DNA of 64,000 nucleotides from Candidatus Vondammii sp. HM_W22 (GCF_022530855.2 NZ_CP099567.1:1860001-1924000); one strand, 5' to 3'; shown: positions 1-10,684, counted from the stretch's first letter. Notes: a model not told the origin generated them from the letters alone. A program made the numbers and translations.

Positions 1-62
1 TTGTAATCAATGAGTTACGGCTTAACTTACTGGCATTGGGTACTGACCCCTTGTCGACCTCT

Positions 63-389
63 TTACCTGTTCTTGGTTTCCATCCAACACTTTATCTTTA
101 TCCCCAAATATGTGCCAAACAATATCATCGCAACTATCGATAGTTCATAGAATATGACGATCGGATATAACGACTGGTCACGGGCTATCGCGACATTGAA
201 TGTTGTTATCAATGGGTACAGCGCCAAGCCTAAAAGATAAAAATATCGCCTCGGGTGATCTATTATAACAAGAGAAGTTGAGAGTAAGAGCAAAACTATG
301 GGGATCACTTCTGCCTTGAGCACAGTATGGAGAAAATAGACCAGGATTGCCGAAGCGATCGTCACAGAAATACCTTTTAACTGATTCAT
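63..389 (-). CDS. small multi-pass membrane protein, candidate RHS immunity protein
   Basis: Protein of about 108 residues with three to four hydrophobic segments covering most of its length and a basic end (KIKCWMETKNR). Its start follows the RHS gene stop immediately (TAA, GTG, ATG), so the two are translationally adjacent. In polymorphic toxin loci the gene directly behind the toxin tip normally encodes the immunity protein, and a membrane protein would suit a toxin that attacks phospholipids. No family was recognised; the immunity role is inferred from position only. The reading frame is intact although the toxin gene is frameshifted. Confidence 0.55.
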   Translation of the reverse strand: MNQLKGISVTIASAILVYFLHTVLKAEVIPIVLLLLSTSLVIIDHPRRYFYLLGLALYPLITTFNVAIARDQSLYPIVIFYELSIVAMILFGTYLGIKIKCWMETKNR

Positions 390-392
390 CAC

Positions 393-725
393 TTAACTCC
401 CGCACACTGCTTTTGCAGCTGCTACGCTTGGAAAGTCACTAGGTATTGTTATGTACCTATGCTGTGCGGGGCAGTAGTACTCGGGAGTTCCAGGCACGGG
501 TTCTATACCCATTGGCTCAGCTTGGTCACACCATACAAAACACTTCGTCACCTCTTTATTGCATGTATCACACGCTTCGGCATTGCTACCACTATCACAG
601 GTCCACGAATCTGCCGTACAGCTATTATCGTCGTAACACTTATCATGTATTGCGCAGCATATTCGCTTGCAGCGCCCATCTATGGTCAGAGGATCAGTAG
701 TACAGCCAACATTGTCCAATCCTCT
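393..725 (-). other. phospholipase A2-like C-terminal toxin domain of the RHS protein
   Basis: The roughly 110 residues after the DPRG boundary are cysteine-rich and contain CCAIHDKCY (bases 633-659). This fits the phospholipase A2 histidine active-site pattern C-C-x-x-H-x-x-C, with the His-Asp pair that activates water in secretory PLA2. Further cysteines (DNSC, CDTC, KCFVWC) resemble a disulfide-rich PLA2-like fold. Predicted action is phospholipid hydrolysis in a competitor's membrane. The calcium-loop glycines are not obvious, so the fold is likely but not proven. Confidence 0.6.
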
Positions 726-3700
726 TGGGTCCGTGAACCTTAACGGGTTTGCATTGACGTAAAGGTAGGTGTTTAACCCACCCTCTAAACCAATCGGATC
801 AGACTCCAAATACCTCCCCGTCCCCGGATCATACGTCCTAAAATAGTTCTGATACAGCCCCGTTTCCTTATCAAAATACTGCCCCGGCATACGCAGATTA
901 TTCTCCACCTCCTCAACGAGGATATCCACCTCCCCAAACGCCTGATATCGGGCACTCCACACCACGCCGCCGGAGCGAGTGACCATCTTCTGCGGTGTGC
1001 CCAGATGGTCGTTCTGGTAATAGTATACCCGATCGTCGGCGGTGCGCTGGAACAGGGGTTCGGTCATCCAGCTGGCTTCGGGGTTGTAGTGGTACTCTTT
1101 GATCGCTCGCCGCTGTCGGTGTATTCCGCTGCCAGGCACTGGTCGGTGTAGAGGTACCAGGTGGTTTCGCCGTTGACGGTTTTTTTGATCCGCTGGCCGT
1201 AGGGGTTGTAGGCGTATTCTCCTTTGCTGTTGCCGTTTTCTTTGACTTCGATGAGTCTTTCTTCGTGGTTGTAGCGGTATTCGGTGGTGTTTCCGTTGTC
1301 TGTTTTGCTCGTGGTGTGTCCGTTGGCGTTGTAGCTGAGGGTGACGCCGGCATCGTTGGCGATGTGTTGATTGCGGTTGTTGTTTTGGGTATGCACGGTG
1401 CGGTTGCCCACTTTGTCATAGGCGAAGGTTTCTGTGTCGTTTGTTTTTTCTTTCGGCGGTTTTGATCCGTTTGTGCTGATGGTGTATCGCCAGGTTTGGT
1501 AGCGGGCGCCGGTCAGGCGGTAGAGGTTGTCGTAATGGTAGTCATTTTCGCTCTGTTCGGTGGTGATCCGGGTGAGGTTGCTTTCGTTGTCGTAGTGGTA
1601 TCGGGCGTTGCCCAGTTGGTTTTTCGCCGGGTCTTTGCAGGTCGTCGATGGTGATGTTTTGTTGACTGCCCCCGGGGTATTTGATGGTTTGGGGGGCGAG
1701 CCAGCGGTGGTTGATGTAGCTGAGGGTCCCTTTGCCGGGGATGATCACGGCGATGAGCCGGTTGTTTTTGTTGTAGATGTAACGGTAGGTTTTGCCTTCG
1801 GGGCTGGTGTAGCTGTTTTTCAGGCCGTTGGGCCGGTAGCTGTAGCGGGTGGTTTTTTCGAAGTGGCCGGTGTTGATGCTGACGCTGGTCAGTTGGTTGA
1901 GGTTGTTGTAGCGGCGGGTCTCGCTCAGTCTCTGGATGTCGGCGGTGGCGTTGTCGCTGTCGCTCCCCGGGGTTTGGCTGTAGCCGCTGTATTGGTCGTG
2001 GTTGTTGTAGTGGTAGTCGATCACTTTCACCGGGTGGGCGGTGGCTTTGTGGCTATACAGTGTTGTCCGGATCAGCCGGTTGGCGGCATCGTAGTGGTGT
2101 TCTGTTTTTTCTTCTCCGGGGTTGATGATTCGGCTCCGGTTGCCGTTGGCATCGTAGTGGTAGCGGCGTTGTGTGGTGCCGGTTCCGGTCTGTTTGATTT
2201 CTGTTTGCAGGCGGTTGTTTTTGTCGTAACGGTAGCGGGTCTGCCGCCCTTGTGGATCCTCGACTTGCAGCAGGTTGTCGCGGTTGTCGTAACGGTAGGT
2301 GGTTTTGCCCTGGTTGGCGTCTATGCTGCTGATCAGGCGGTCGTGTCGGTCGTAGGTGTGGCTTGTCTGTTGCTGGTTGGCATCGGTCTGGCTGAGGAGG
2401 TTGCCGGTGACGTCGTATTGGTAGCGCCGGTCGTATTGGCGGTTGTTGGCTTGTTGTTGGTGGCCGGTGAGGCGGTTGCGGTTGCTGTAGCTGAGCGCTT
2501 TTTTGTAGCTCGGGTAGTGGATGCCGGTAAGCTGGTTTTTTTGGTAGTTGTAGCGGGTTTCATGGCCTTCGCCATCGGTGGTTTTGCTGAGCCGTCCCTG
2601 TTTGTCGTATTGGCGGTAGTGGGGGGTGGTTGTCGGCGTCGATGATGCCGGGCGGGCGGTTGGCCCGGTCGTATTCGATGAGGGTGGTGTTGCCGTTGGC
2701 ATCGGTGATGCGGCTGGGCAGTCCGTCGGCATTACCGGTCAGGGTGGTCAGGGTGCCGTTGGCCTCGATGGTTTTTAGAACTCCGGCATCGCTGTAGCGG
2801 TAGGTTTTGCTTTGGTTGTAGGGGGTATTGTCGGTCAGCAGGTTGCCCGCGGCATCGTAGGTTTTTGTCCAGCGTTGGTTGTCGTTGGCGGCAACGCTGT
2901 TCGCATCCTGGATGGTGCGGGCGTTGCCTAGGGCGTCAAAATCACTGTAGCGGGTGGTGTTGCCTTCGGGGTCGGTCTGTTCGGTCCGGTTGCCGGTTTG
3001 GTCGTAGCGGTAGTGCCAGCTCGCTTCGGCGGTGTCGCTGTCGCCTTTTTGGGTTTTTTGGGTTCGGTTGCCGTCGCTGTCGTAGTGGTATTCGGTGATC
3101 CGCTGTTCGCTTGTGCCCTGGGCTTCGGTGAGGCGGGTCAGGTTGCCTTTGCTGTCGTAATCGTAGGCGGTGGTGATCTTTTTTTCGTTGCTGCGGCTGA
3201 TCGGCAGGGCGTAGCGGTTGTGCCAGCGGGTGTCGATGCTGCTGCCGTCGGGGTGGCGCAGTTTGACGATGTTGCGGTAGATGTCGTAGGTGGTGTGGGT
3301 CTGCCTGCCTTGAGCATCAGTGACGGTTTTGGCTTTGACGTAGAGGTTTTTTTGCCCGGCAGCGGCCCGGTTTGTCCCTCTGCCACTTAAGCCTCTTCCG
3401 TTCCGGTAGAGCCTGACCAGGTCGCTGACGCCTTCGCTGTTGTTGGAGAGGATGACGCTGGCGCTGAATCGGGTTTCGCCGTTGATGTCGCGGCGGATTT
3501 CGCTGCCTTGTCGGTTGTACCAGGATTCGCGCACGGTGCCGGCGGCATCGGTCTGGCTCAGGTAGTATTTTTCGTTGGCGCTGTCGTAGCGGTGGCGGTA
3601 GTCGGTCCCGACGCCGTCGGCGTTGTGTTTGCCGGTCATTTTGCCGTGGCGGTCGATTTTGTAGGTGGTTTTCCGGCCATCCGGGTCGGTCAGCCCGGTG

Positions 3701-4542
3701 AGTTCGCCGTTGCTGTTGTAGCTGTATCGCCAGGTTTTGCCGCGTACGTCGGTGATCTGTGTGAGGCGGCCTTGTTGGGTGTCATCGTAGTGATAGGTCA
3801 CTTTCCGGCCGGTGCGGTCGGTGAGTTGGGCCAGGCGGTATTGGGGGGTGTCATCTTCCGGGCTTGGGTCTGCCGGAAGTGGCTCCCAGCGGTAGCTGAT
3901 GACGGTGTTGCCGTGGTGGTCGTTGAGGGTGCTGATGTTGTGCTGATGGCTGTCGCGGGTTACCGAGACGGTGACGCCGTTGCGGTCCCGGTAGTCGGTC
4001 ATCCGGCCATTCCGGTCGTAGTTGATCTCGTCGCCCTGGCGGTTGCGCCAGCTAAAGGTGCGGTAGCCGCGGTTGCTGTGGAGGGTAAAGCGCAGTTGGT
4101 TTTCCCAGATGTAGTTGGTGCCCTGGGTGCGGCGGAACGCCATGTTGTTGCGGCTGAGCCAGTAGAGGTCGTTGTAGACCGGGTCCAGTCCGACAATGCC
4201 GCTGGTGTCTCTGCCCTCGTCGCTGTTTGTTTTCCGGGCGGCTCTCTCTTTTTCGGTACGGGTGTTGTATTCTGCGAGGGTTTCCCCGGTGCTGATCCGC
4301 AAGCCGTCCCAGCGCCGGTTCCACTCCCAGCGTTTGCCGTTCCAGCGCCGGTTGATCCGGACATGGCCTCCGAGCACTTTGACCCGCAGGTCTTCGTGGT
4401 CTTCGAAGTTGTGGCCGGTGCTGTAGTAGGGCTTGGCGTTGTCGCTGGTGATGCCGCCCACCGCCAGTGCCGGCGGACTCGCAGGCAGGGTGAGGAGTGC
4501 GCCTGCAGCCAGCAGTCCGGTCAGTGTCCTGGGTAGAAGCAT
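393..4542 (-). pseudogene. secreted RHS/YD-repeat toxin, broken by three single-base indels
   Basis: About 1,380 codons of YD/RHS repeats (YRYDxxGN-type units) read through four consecutive frame segments. I start it at the ATG at 4542, behind AGGAAA, giving a signal peptide (MLLPRTLTGLLAAGALL, cleavage near PALA); an upstream GTG at 4572 has no good ribosome site. The frame breaks can be placed: one extra base in a G6 run at 2621-2626, one extra base in GGG at 1629-1631, and one missing base near 1105. The RHS core ends at the conserved DPRG-L boundary, followed by a variable tip. A Sec-type leader suggests export to the periplasm or beyond. Either the gene is dead or the indels are sequencing errors in repetitive GC-rich DNA. 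Confidence 0.85.
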
Positions 4543-4744
4543 GTGGGGATTTCCTGTTGCAGATCCTTTCACAGGGGGTGTTGTTTTGAGCTTTTCTGAA
4601 TCTCGATATGAAATCTAATCTATTGATTATCGAGGTCTAAACTCAACTAACAGCGCGAAATCCATTTTAGGGTGAAGAATCCTACAGGACAGCCGAGGCT
4701 GTCAAGAACAATATTTCTATTATTTTCGTCCAATTCCAGAATGA

Positions 4745-5105
4745 GCCTCCCCCAGTTTAACGGACACTTTTAATCAGCGACAAGGTCGCTTAAGGAGTGT
4801 TCAAATAACTAGAAAGCGCAAACCATATAAAACCTATACAGGAGAGTTCAAGCAGGAGGCGGTCAGACTGATGGATGAGTCTGACAAGCCTGCCTCAGAG
4901 ATAGCCCTGGAGCTTGGGATCCGAAGAAACCAACTCTATAAATGGAAGGAGCAGTTGCAAAGCAAGGGAGAGCAGGCATTCATTTCCTGGTAAACGAGGC
5001 AGACCAAAGGAAGAAGATCAGAGAGAGCTTACCACGCTACAACAGGAAAATGAGCGGCTAAAGGAGAAGCTTGAAATACTAAAAAAAGCCGCTGTAGATT
5101 CAAGG
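4745..5105 (+). pseudogene. IS3-family OrfA remnant
   Basis: From about 4805 the plus strand encodes KPYKTYTGEFKQEAVRLM, an HTH typical of IS3-family OrfA, then a leucine-zipper-like helix (LQQENERLKEKLEILKKAA). A frame break near 4980 (TTCCTGGTAA) separates the two parts. The left end resembles an IS terminus (CCCCCAGTTTAACGGACAC, about 4750). The OrfA is cut at 5105 where IS30 sequence begins, so no OrfB is present. Confidence 0.6.
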
Positions 5106-6196
5106 GGTCGGTGCAACACCGTCATTTAGTTTATCTGCAGGAGTGGCGAAGTCCAATGTTTTTCTCGGTCGTTGATTGAGTTTTTTCGCCACGCGATCTA
5201 ATTGTGCCTGAGAGTAAATCGATAAGTCTATTTTCTTCGGAAAGTACTGCCTCAATAGCCGATTTGTATTTTCATTGGTCCCTCTTTGCCATGGACTTTG
5301 TGGGTCACAAAAGTAGACTTTTGCATCTGTCGCCATAGTAAATTTCTTGTGACCGGCAAGCTCCATCCCTCTATCCCAAGTTAATGCCTGTACCAGCTTG
5401 TCTGGAAGTTTTTTAACCTGTTTCGTGAGTGCGGAAACAACCGAATTAGTGTCTTTCCCTGCGACTTTAACGAGCATAGTAAATCGCGAGTGACGCTCTA
5501 TTAACGTAGCTATATGAATATTGGAAGAACCTGAGATCAAATCGCCTTCCCAGTGGCCAGGGACTGCCCGGTCTTCAATTTCAGGTGGGCGATTATGGAA
5601 ATACCATCAATAATGCCACTTCTGGGTAGCCCTTTAATATTACTATGCCTGGACTGCCGAAAGACTCTTTGCGTTCTAAGATGTCTTTGAAGCTCTTTTT
5701 TCAATACGCAACGAGACTGAATGAATAGGCTTTTGTAGATGGTTACGTGTGACACACGTAACTTCTCTCATTCTCTGGGTAATTTCGCTTTAGCCAGCCA
5801 GATATCTGCTCAGTAGACCACTCTTGAAAGCTTATCGGCTACGATTTTACGAAGATTATCTCACTGGGAAAGTCTACACAGCTTTAGCTTACGAGCACGA
5901 TCCCAAGCTTTACTATCAGCAATATTTGCACGATAGCGGTTCATTCCCCCATTGCGCTGAATTTCCCTGCTTATGGTTGAGGGTGAGCGATCAAGGTCTC
6001 TTGCTATCTGACGCAAAGACAAGCCCACGGAAAGCCCTCTGGATATTTCTTCACATTCTTCCAGAATGAGAGCATTTTGAGCGCGTTTGCGAACTGAAGG
6101 GCAATACCCTCCAAATAGTCTTGGCACACCAAAAATTGATGCAGGGTGTTTTTCGAGGGAACGGCCTATATCACTAAGTGATTCTCCCTTCCGCCA
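5106..6196 (-). pseudogene. IS30-family transposase, frameshifted
   Basis: Minus-strand pieces make one IS30-type DDE transposase. The N-terminal part holds the HTH (LRQIARDLDRSPSTISREI). The C-terminal part is the catalytic core with the GTNEN motif carrying the final glutamate and the preceding TWDRGMEL aspartate block. Frame breaks occur near 5755-5860 and near 6165-6176. The element abuts an IS3 remnant on the left and an IS256 fragment on the right, so it probably inserted into older IS debris. Confidence 0.7.
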
Positions 6197-6632
6197 ACGT
6201 GACGATTTCGCGGGTTGTCATATCTTGGGCATACAAGAAGAGGATCTTGTCATCCATTGAGGTAAATCGACGCTGGTGCTTTTTGACCAGTCGGGGTTTA
6301 AAGCTGCCCGCTCTATCTCGTGGAGTATCCTGTTCAAACTGGCCATCCTCCGTTTGCAAGGTCTTGCCAGTAGTGCCGTTGCGGCTATTACTCGCTTCGG
6401 ACTGTTCATGTTTGGCAAAGCCAAGATGATCATCCGGTTCGACGTTGAGTGCCGCATCGACCGTGATTCTGGGCAGCATTTGCCGAAACTCGTTGAGATC
6501 TTCTTCAGTTTTGATGTTATTAGCGACCGCCTGGGCTATCGCCTGGAGCTCTTTCTTGTCGATCATCTGCCTATCCTCACCCTTGTTTGGGTTTAATGAC
6601 AGGCGGTTACACAGAATTCAGGACAGTCTCTA
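6193..6632 (-). mobile_element. IS256-family fragment, 5' end only (type a, diverged copy)
   Basis: The first about 125 residues of an IS256-family (mutator type) transposase: MIDKKELQAIAQAVANNIK through MDDKILFLYAQDMTTREIV. It is homologous to the elements at 28404 and 61178 but clearly diverged from them. The terminal sequence (TGTCCTGAATTCTGTGTAAC on the minus strand, near 6605-6628) is conserved with those copies. The rest of the element is lost at the IS30 junction near 6195. Confidence 0.7.
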
Positions 6633-6903
6633 AATCTTTGATCCTGAGGGAATGGTAGGTGATCCTTACCCTCTCGATTAGGGGAAGAGCCGCTTTTATA
6701 ATAAGTACGGCCCTTTGCTGAATTCTTGGATCACATACGATTAAGACATGCATACATCCACGCAACCATTCGCTGTCAAATCCTATGGTGCCTTGGAATT
6801 TTGCGCTTCGAAGGCAACCAACTATAATTATCAGATAAGCGTTTCTAACAATCCCGTAACTGAACTGATAGTAGACCAAGCCGGATATTAAAACCCCATA
6901 CCC

Positions 6904-7347
6904 ATGAGTGAATCCCGTGTTATCAGCCGTTACAACGCCTACTACCATGGCTGGTGCCTGGCTTTTGGTGAACACCGAGTCTCCTATGAAGACAACAGGG
7001 AGATTAATTGGCTGTTCAGCGATGATCGTGTCGGACTGGCTCTGGCTCCAAAGCTGCGCAGGCAGCTATATCACGAATTGCTTGGTCACCACGAAGAGAT
7101 ACCGGAGCTGATTCTGTTGGATGATTCCATCAGAGTCAATCAAATGGTCTATCCCCTATCCGACGAGATCGACAGGCACGGCATGAAAACCTGGAAGCAG
7201 TTCGTTCTCTCCGGTGGCGATCTCCACATGTTCTTATCCAGCCATTTTTACTACCCATCCGGCACACGAATAATCACTTTCACCAAGAAAAAGCCGACGA
7301 TGATCATGTATAAAGAGATGCAACAGATGAAATTGACTCTCGGGTAA
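6904..7347 (+). CDS. hypothetical protein, 147 aa
   Basis: Soluble-looking protein, MSESRVISRYNAYYHGW..., with no signal peptide or membrane segment and no recognised domain. It lies directly upstream of another small gene (7355) in the same direction and points towards the kdsB operon, which is on the opposite strand. Regular codon use and an intact frame beside IS debris suggest a real gene. The 270 bases before it (6633-6903) show nothing I can assign. Confidence 0.6.
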   Translation: MSESRVISRYNAYYHGWCLAFGEHRVSYEDNREINWLFSDDRVGLALAPKLRRQLYHELLGHHEEIPELILLDDSIRVNQMVYPLSDEIDRHGMKTWKQFVLSGGDLHMFLSSHFYYPSGTRIITFTKKKPTMIMYKEMQQMKLTLG

Positions 7348-7354
7348 CGCTCAA

Positions 7355-7621
7355 TTGGATGATTCGATCTTAACAGAGCGCATACGCTCACTCGTCGGTA
7401 GTCATTTCAATTATCTAGGAAAAACCTGGTTATTAATCGAAGTATTGGCAGATGAAGGTAAACTGGTTTTGGCGGATGCAGCTGAAAACGTAGCTATCCA
7501 GGTTGATCAGTATGGCCAGCCACTTCGCAGAGCCCCAGAAACATGTTTAATCCCGCTGCTTGATGCCGATTCCGGAGCATATTCTGAAGAGCTGTTTGAG
7601 ATCCTAGCCAATAAACTCTAA
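7355..7621 (+). CDS. hypothetical protein, 88 aa
   Basis: Short acidic soluble protein (MDDSILTERIRSLVGSHFNYLG...) using a TTG start seven bases after the previous stop, so probably co-transcribed with it. The text resembles small beta-rich proteins (LLIEVLADEGKLVLADAAE) but no family was recognised. The ribosome site is weak. Confidence 0.55.
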   Translation: MDDSILTERIRSLVGSHFNYLGKTWLLIEVLADEGKLVLADAAENVAIQVDQYGQPLRRAPETCLIPLLDADSGAYSEELFEILANKL

Positions 7622-7690
7622 TCAGTACCCGTTCAGAAAGACCGCTTTCACCAGGATACGTAGGACACTGATAAATCTATCCTATTTCAA

Positions 7691-8452
7691 TCAGCCGTCA
7701 GACAGGATTTTTGCTGCTTCTTCAAGGTCGTTTTGAGTATCAACACCATGGCCCGGTTCGACAAGCGCTTCACTCACATGGATGCGCTCGCCATGCCAGA
7801 GGACCCGAAGCTGCTCCAGGGATTCTGCCTTTTCCATGGGAGCTAGTGGCCACTTGATATAGCGATCCAGAAAGCCTGCCCGATAGGCATACAAGCCGAT
7901 ATGGCGGAGGAATTCTGTATCCACCGGCAGAGGCCTCTCCTCATGGGCAAATCCATCACGATGCCAGGGGATAGGTGCACGACTGAAATAAAGGGCATAG
8001 CCACGGGCATCTGTCACCACTTTAACAACGTGGGGATCGAATAGCCGTTGTTTGTCATCCAGCGGTGCGGCCAGAGTCGTCATTACAGCATCGCGATGGT
8101 CGTCTATGTCCCGTGCCACCTGAGTAATCAGCTCTGCCGGCATACAAGGCTCATCGCCCTGCAGGTTAACGACAATGGTCTCATCAGGCCAGTTGAGTTT
8201 TTCAACCACTTCAGCAATACGGTCTGTACCACTGCGGTGAGTACTCGCCGTCATGCAGACTTCGCCACCAAATGCTTCAACCTGCCCGGCAATACGCGCA
8301 TCGTCAGTGGCAACCACCACCTCCCCGGCACCACTCTCTATAGCACGCTCATGCACATGTTGAATCATCGGCTTTCCGGCAATATCAAGCAGAGGCTTAC
8401 CCGGGAGGCGTGTTGAGGCAAAACGCGCGGGTATAACGACTTTAAACTCCAT
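7691..8452 (-). CDS. kdsB: 3-deoxy-manno-octulosonate cytidylyltransferase
   Basis: Activates Kdo with CTP to CMP-Kdo for lipopolysaccharide inner core synthesis in the cytoplasm. The N-terminal nucleotide-binding motif is present ([17 protein letters not shown]), as are TDD and VNLQGDEP. I choose the ATG at 8452, which overlaps the stop of the preceding gene (TGATG), giving 253 residues, the usual length. It is the last gene of the exbB-exbD-lpxK-Trm112-kdsB run, so LPS synthesis genes are probably translated as a unit. Confidence 0.95.
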   Translation of the reverse strand: MEFKVVIPARFASTRLPGKPLLDIAGKPMIQHVHERAIESGAGEVVVATDDARIAGQVEAFGGEVCMTASTHRSGTDRIAEVVEKLNWPDETIVVNLQGDEPCMPAELITQVARDIDDHRDAVMTTLAAPLDDKQRLFDPHVVKVVTDARGYALYFSRAPIPWHRDGFAHEERPLPVDTEFLRHIGLYAYRAGFLDRYIKWPLAPMEKAESLEQLRVLWHGERIHVSEALVEPGHGVDTQNDLEEAAKILSDG

Positions 8453-8640
8453 CAACTTTCGGATACCTCTTCATCTTCAGGCAGCACCCTGGCATCCTCC
8501 TCCAGCATCACGGGTATACCGTCACGGACAGGAAAGGCCAGTCTATCGACCTTACAAATCAGTTCATTGTCCTTTTTTATATAGACCAGTTTGCCCTTGC
8601 AAAGCGGGCAGACCAGGATATCGAGAAGTTTTTTATCCAT
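8452..8640 (-). CDS. Trm112/YcaR-family small zinc-ribbon-like protein
   Basis: A 62-residue protein beginning [18 protein letters not shown], the typical Trm112/YcaR start with a CPxC pair. The second zinc pair is absent ([20 protein letters not shown] keeps one Cys), as in most bacterial members. It sits between lpxK and kdsB, its conserved position in gammaproteobacteria, and overlaps both neighbours. The molecular role in bacteria is poorly defined. Confidence 0.9.
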   Translation of the reverse strand: MDKKLLDILVCPLCKGKLVYIKKDNELICKVDRLAFPVRDGIPVMLEEDARVLPEDEEVSES

Positions 8641-9619
8641 GTTTCAGATCTCTTAGTAATTTACCCAGCTGCTCTGAAAATCCGGCGTCAATGCTGGCAT
8701 TTACTTGCAGATACCAGTGGCGTTTCTGGGCGAATGAAAAACATTTTACAGCGTCTTTTTCTGTCATCAGCACGGGCAGATCGTCATCGGGAGATATCTC
8801 CTCCGGGGAGTAGAAGTGGTGATCATCAAAAGGATGTTTTATCACCTTCAGACCGTGCCGGCTAAGGGTGTCGAAAAAACGATCGGGATTACCGATAGCA
8901 GCGATGCCATGCACTTGGGTATGGTCGAACGCTTCCAGCTTAATCTGTTCTTTCGGCACCAGCAGATTAATCAGATTACCAGCCTCCAGCGTCATACCAT
9001 AGTAACCGGCTATTTCTGACGTCCCGTTGACCACAACCAAATCGACCTCTTTCAACCGTGAGCTGGGTTCCCTGAGTGGTCCGGCAGGAAGACAAAAGCC
9101 ATTTCCCAGCTGACGTTGACCATCAATCACGGCAATTTCAATATCACGACCAAGCGCGTAGTGCTGCAAGCCATCGTCAGAGATGATGATATCGCAATTG
9201 GAGGCGTCCAGCAGTACCCTCGCGGCAGCGGGACGATCAGGCCCAACCCACATGGGGCAGCCAGTGCGCCGGGCAAGAAGTACGGGTTCATCCCCTACCA
9301 TGGTTGGGTCGCTCTCCGGCCCTACCCGCTGTGGCCAACTCACGGCTTTGCCGCCGTACCCGCGGGAGATGATACCCGGTTGATAGCCAGCCTGTTCAAG
9401 ATATCTGGCCAGCCAGATCACCAACGGTGTTTTTCCGGTACCGCCAACAGTAATATTCCCTGCAATGATAACCGGAACCGGTATCTGCTGACGCAGCAAA
9501 AGATTGCGTTCATAGCTCCACCGCCTCAGCCAGACGGCAACGGAGAAAAGCCAGGAGATGGGGAGTAACAAGCCTGCAATGATGTTACGGAAATGCCAAT
9601 AACTATCGAGCCGCTTCAC
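8633..9619 (-). CDS. lpxK: tetraacyldisaccharide 4'-kinase
   Basis: Phosphorylates the 4' position of the lipid A disaccharide at the inner membrane. The 328-residue protein has an N-terminal membrane-anchoring hydrophobic stretch ([19 protein letters not shown]), a P-loop in [21 protein letters not shown], and the conserved GYGGK and SDDGLQHY blocks. It overlaps the Trm112 gene by eight bases and follows exbD by six bases. Intact, normal length. Confidence 0.95.
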   Translation of the reverse strand: MKRLDSYWHFRNIIAGLLLPISWLFSVAVWLRRWSYERNLLLRQQIPVPVIIAGNITVGGTGKTPLVIWLARYLEQAGYQPGIISRGYGGKAVSWPQRVGPESDPTMVGDEPVLLARRTGCPMWVGPDRPAAARVLLDASNCDIIISDDGLQHYALGRDIEIAVIDGQRQLGNGFCLPAGPLREPSSRLKEVDLVVVNGTSEIAGYYGMTLEAGNLINLLVPKEQIKLEAFDHTQVHGIAAIGNPDRFFDTLSRHGLKVIKHPFDDHHFYSPEEISPDDDLPVLMTEKDAVKCFSFAQKRHWYLQVNASIDAGFSEQLGKLLRDLKHG

Positions 9620-9625
9620 GGCCGA

Positions 9626-10051
9626 TCACTTGCTCTCTACCGGTTGCTTGGCAGCAAAGGTCATATGTACAAAACCGAGTTGACTGGCCGCATCCATCAC
9701 CTTGATCACCGCCTGGTGGGTGGCATTGGCATCGGCAGTGATAACCACTGTAAGGTCTCGTTTCTCACCGGCAGCTTTGACGATAGCGGCCCTCAGTGTA
9801 TCTACTTCGGTATTGATCACTTCCCGCTGATTGATGTAATAGCGGCCTTTGGCATCCACCACCACATCCAGGATCTTCTCATCTTCCACCTTTTCGTCCT
9901 GTGTGGTAGCTTGAGGCAACTCAACCTTGATCTGCGCCTCTTTATCAAAAGTGGTTGAGACCATGAAGAAGATCAGCAGCAAAAACACGACGTCAATAAG
10001 CGGCGTCAGGTTCAGTTCGGGCGACTCTGTTCGATGTGGACGAAGATTCAC
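9626..10051 (-). CDS. exbD: biopolymer transport protein ExbD/TolR
   Basis: A 141-residue inner-membrane protein with one N-terminal transmembrane helix (LTPLIDVVFLLLIFFMVST) containing the conserved aspartate needed for proton use, then a periplasmic domain. It works with the ExbB-like protein encoded directly upstream to energise outer-membrane or envelope processes. Linkage to lpxK is common in gammaproteobacteria; whether it serves TonB import or an envelope function is not decided by sequence. Confidence 0.92.
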   Translation of the reverse strand: MNLRPHRTESPELNLTPLIDVVFLLLIFFMVSTTFDKEAQIKVELPQATTQDEKVEDEKILDVVVDAKGRYYINQREVINTEVDTLRAAIVKAAGEKRDLTVVITADANATHQAVIKVMDAASQLGFVHMTFAAKQPVESK

Positions 10052-10057
10052 AATCGG

Positions 10058-10684
10058 CTACCCCATCACCGAATCCTGTTCCCGCTCACCTTTCATCACT
10101 TCCACCATCTTCAGCGCCTCTTCCTCCATCATCAAAACCAGCCGGTCTACGCGACCACCGAAGTAACGATGAAACATCAGGCTGGGGATAGCGATAGAAA
10201 GGCCAGCAGCAGTGGTAATCAGAGCCTCGGATATACCACCTGCCAATACGGCCGGATCGCCTACCCCCGCAGCCATAATCGCCGAGAAAACTTTGATCAT
10301 GCCAATGACCGTACCAAGGAGACCCAGCAGAGGGGTTATGGATGCGATGGTTCCAAGCGTATTGAGATAACGCTCCAGCTCAATGACCACCTGCCTTCCA
10401 ACATCTTCTATCGCCTCTTTCATCACCTCTCGGGTGTGAACCCGGTTCATCAGACCGGCTGCCAATATCCGACCCAATGGCGATCCATCCTTAACCGTAA
10501 GGATATGGGAGTTGTTAAGCTTTCCCCGGGTATGCATCTGCCAGATCTGCGCTACCAGATTTTTCGGTACCACGCGCTGGCGCCTTAGAGCCCATAATCG
10601 TTCGATGATAATGGCCACAGCTACGATAGAGCACGTGATTATAGGCAGCATCAGCCACCCACCCGCTTTCACCAATTCAAACAC
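10058..10684 (-). CDS. exbB: MotA/TolQ/ExbB proton-channel family protein
   Basis: A 208-residue protein with three membrane segments: N-terminal (GGWLMLPIITCSIVAVAIII), and two in the conserved MotA/TolQ domain (LGTIASITPLLGLLGTVIGM and ISEALITTAAGLSIAIPSL). It forms the channel with ExbD, whose gene starts six bases later. Normal length and intact. It begins about 70 bases after the broken comEC, so probably has its own promoter or was read through from it. Confidence 0.92.
   Translation of the reverse strand: MFELVKAGGWLMLPIITCSIVAVAIIIERLWALRRQRVVPKNLVAQIWQMHTRGKLNNSHILTVKDGSPLGRILAAGLMNRVHTREVMKEAIEDVGRQVVIELERYLNTLGTIASITPLLGLLGTVIGMIKVFSAIMAAGVGDPAVLAGGISEALITTAAGLSIAIPSLMFHRYFGGRVDRLVLMMEEEALKMVEVMKGEREQDSVMG

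Noticed and set aside
1608-2645. Long plus-strand open frame (345 codons) opposite the RHS gene
   Set aside because: Valine/glycine-rich low-complexity text produced by the antisense of YD repeats; no ribosome site and no family-like motifs.
3508-4536. Second long plus-strand frame (342 codons) opposite the RHS gene
   Set aside because: Same antisense artefact; ends inside the RHS signal peptide region.
6607-6975. 122-codon minus-strand frame
   Set aside because: Overlaps the start of the plus-strand gene at 6904 and begins in its antisense; protein text has no family likeness.
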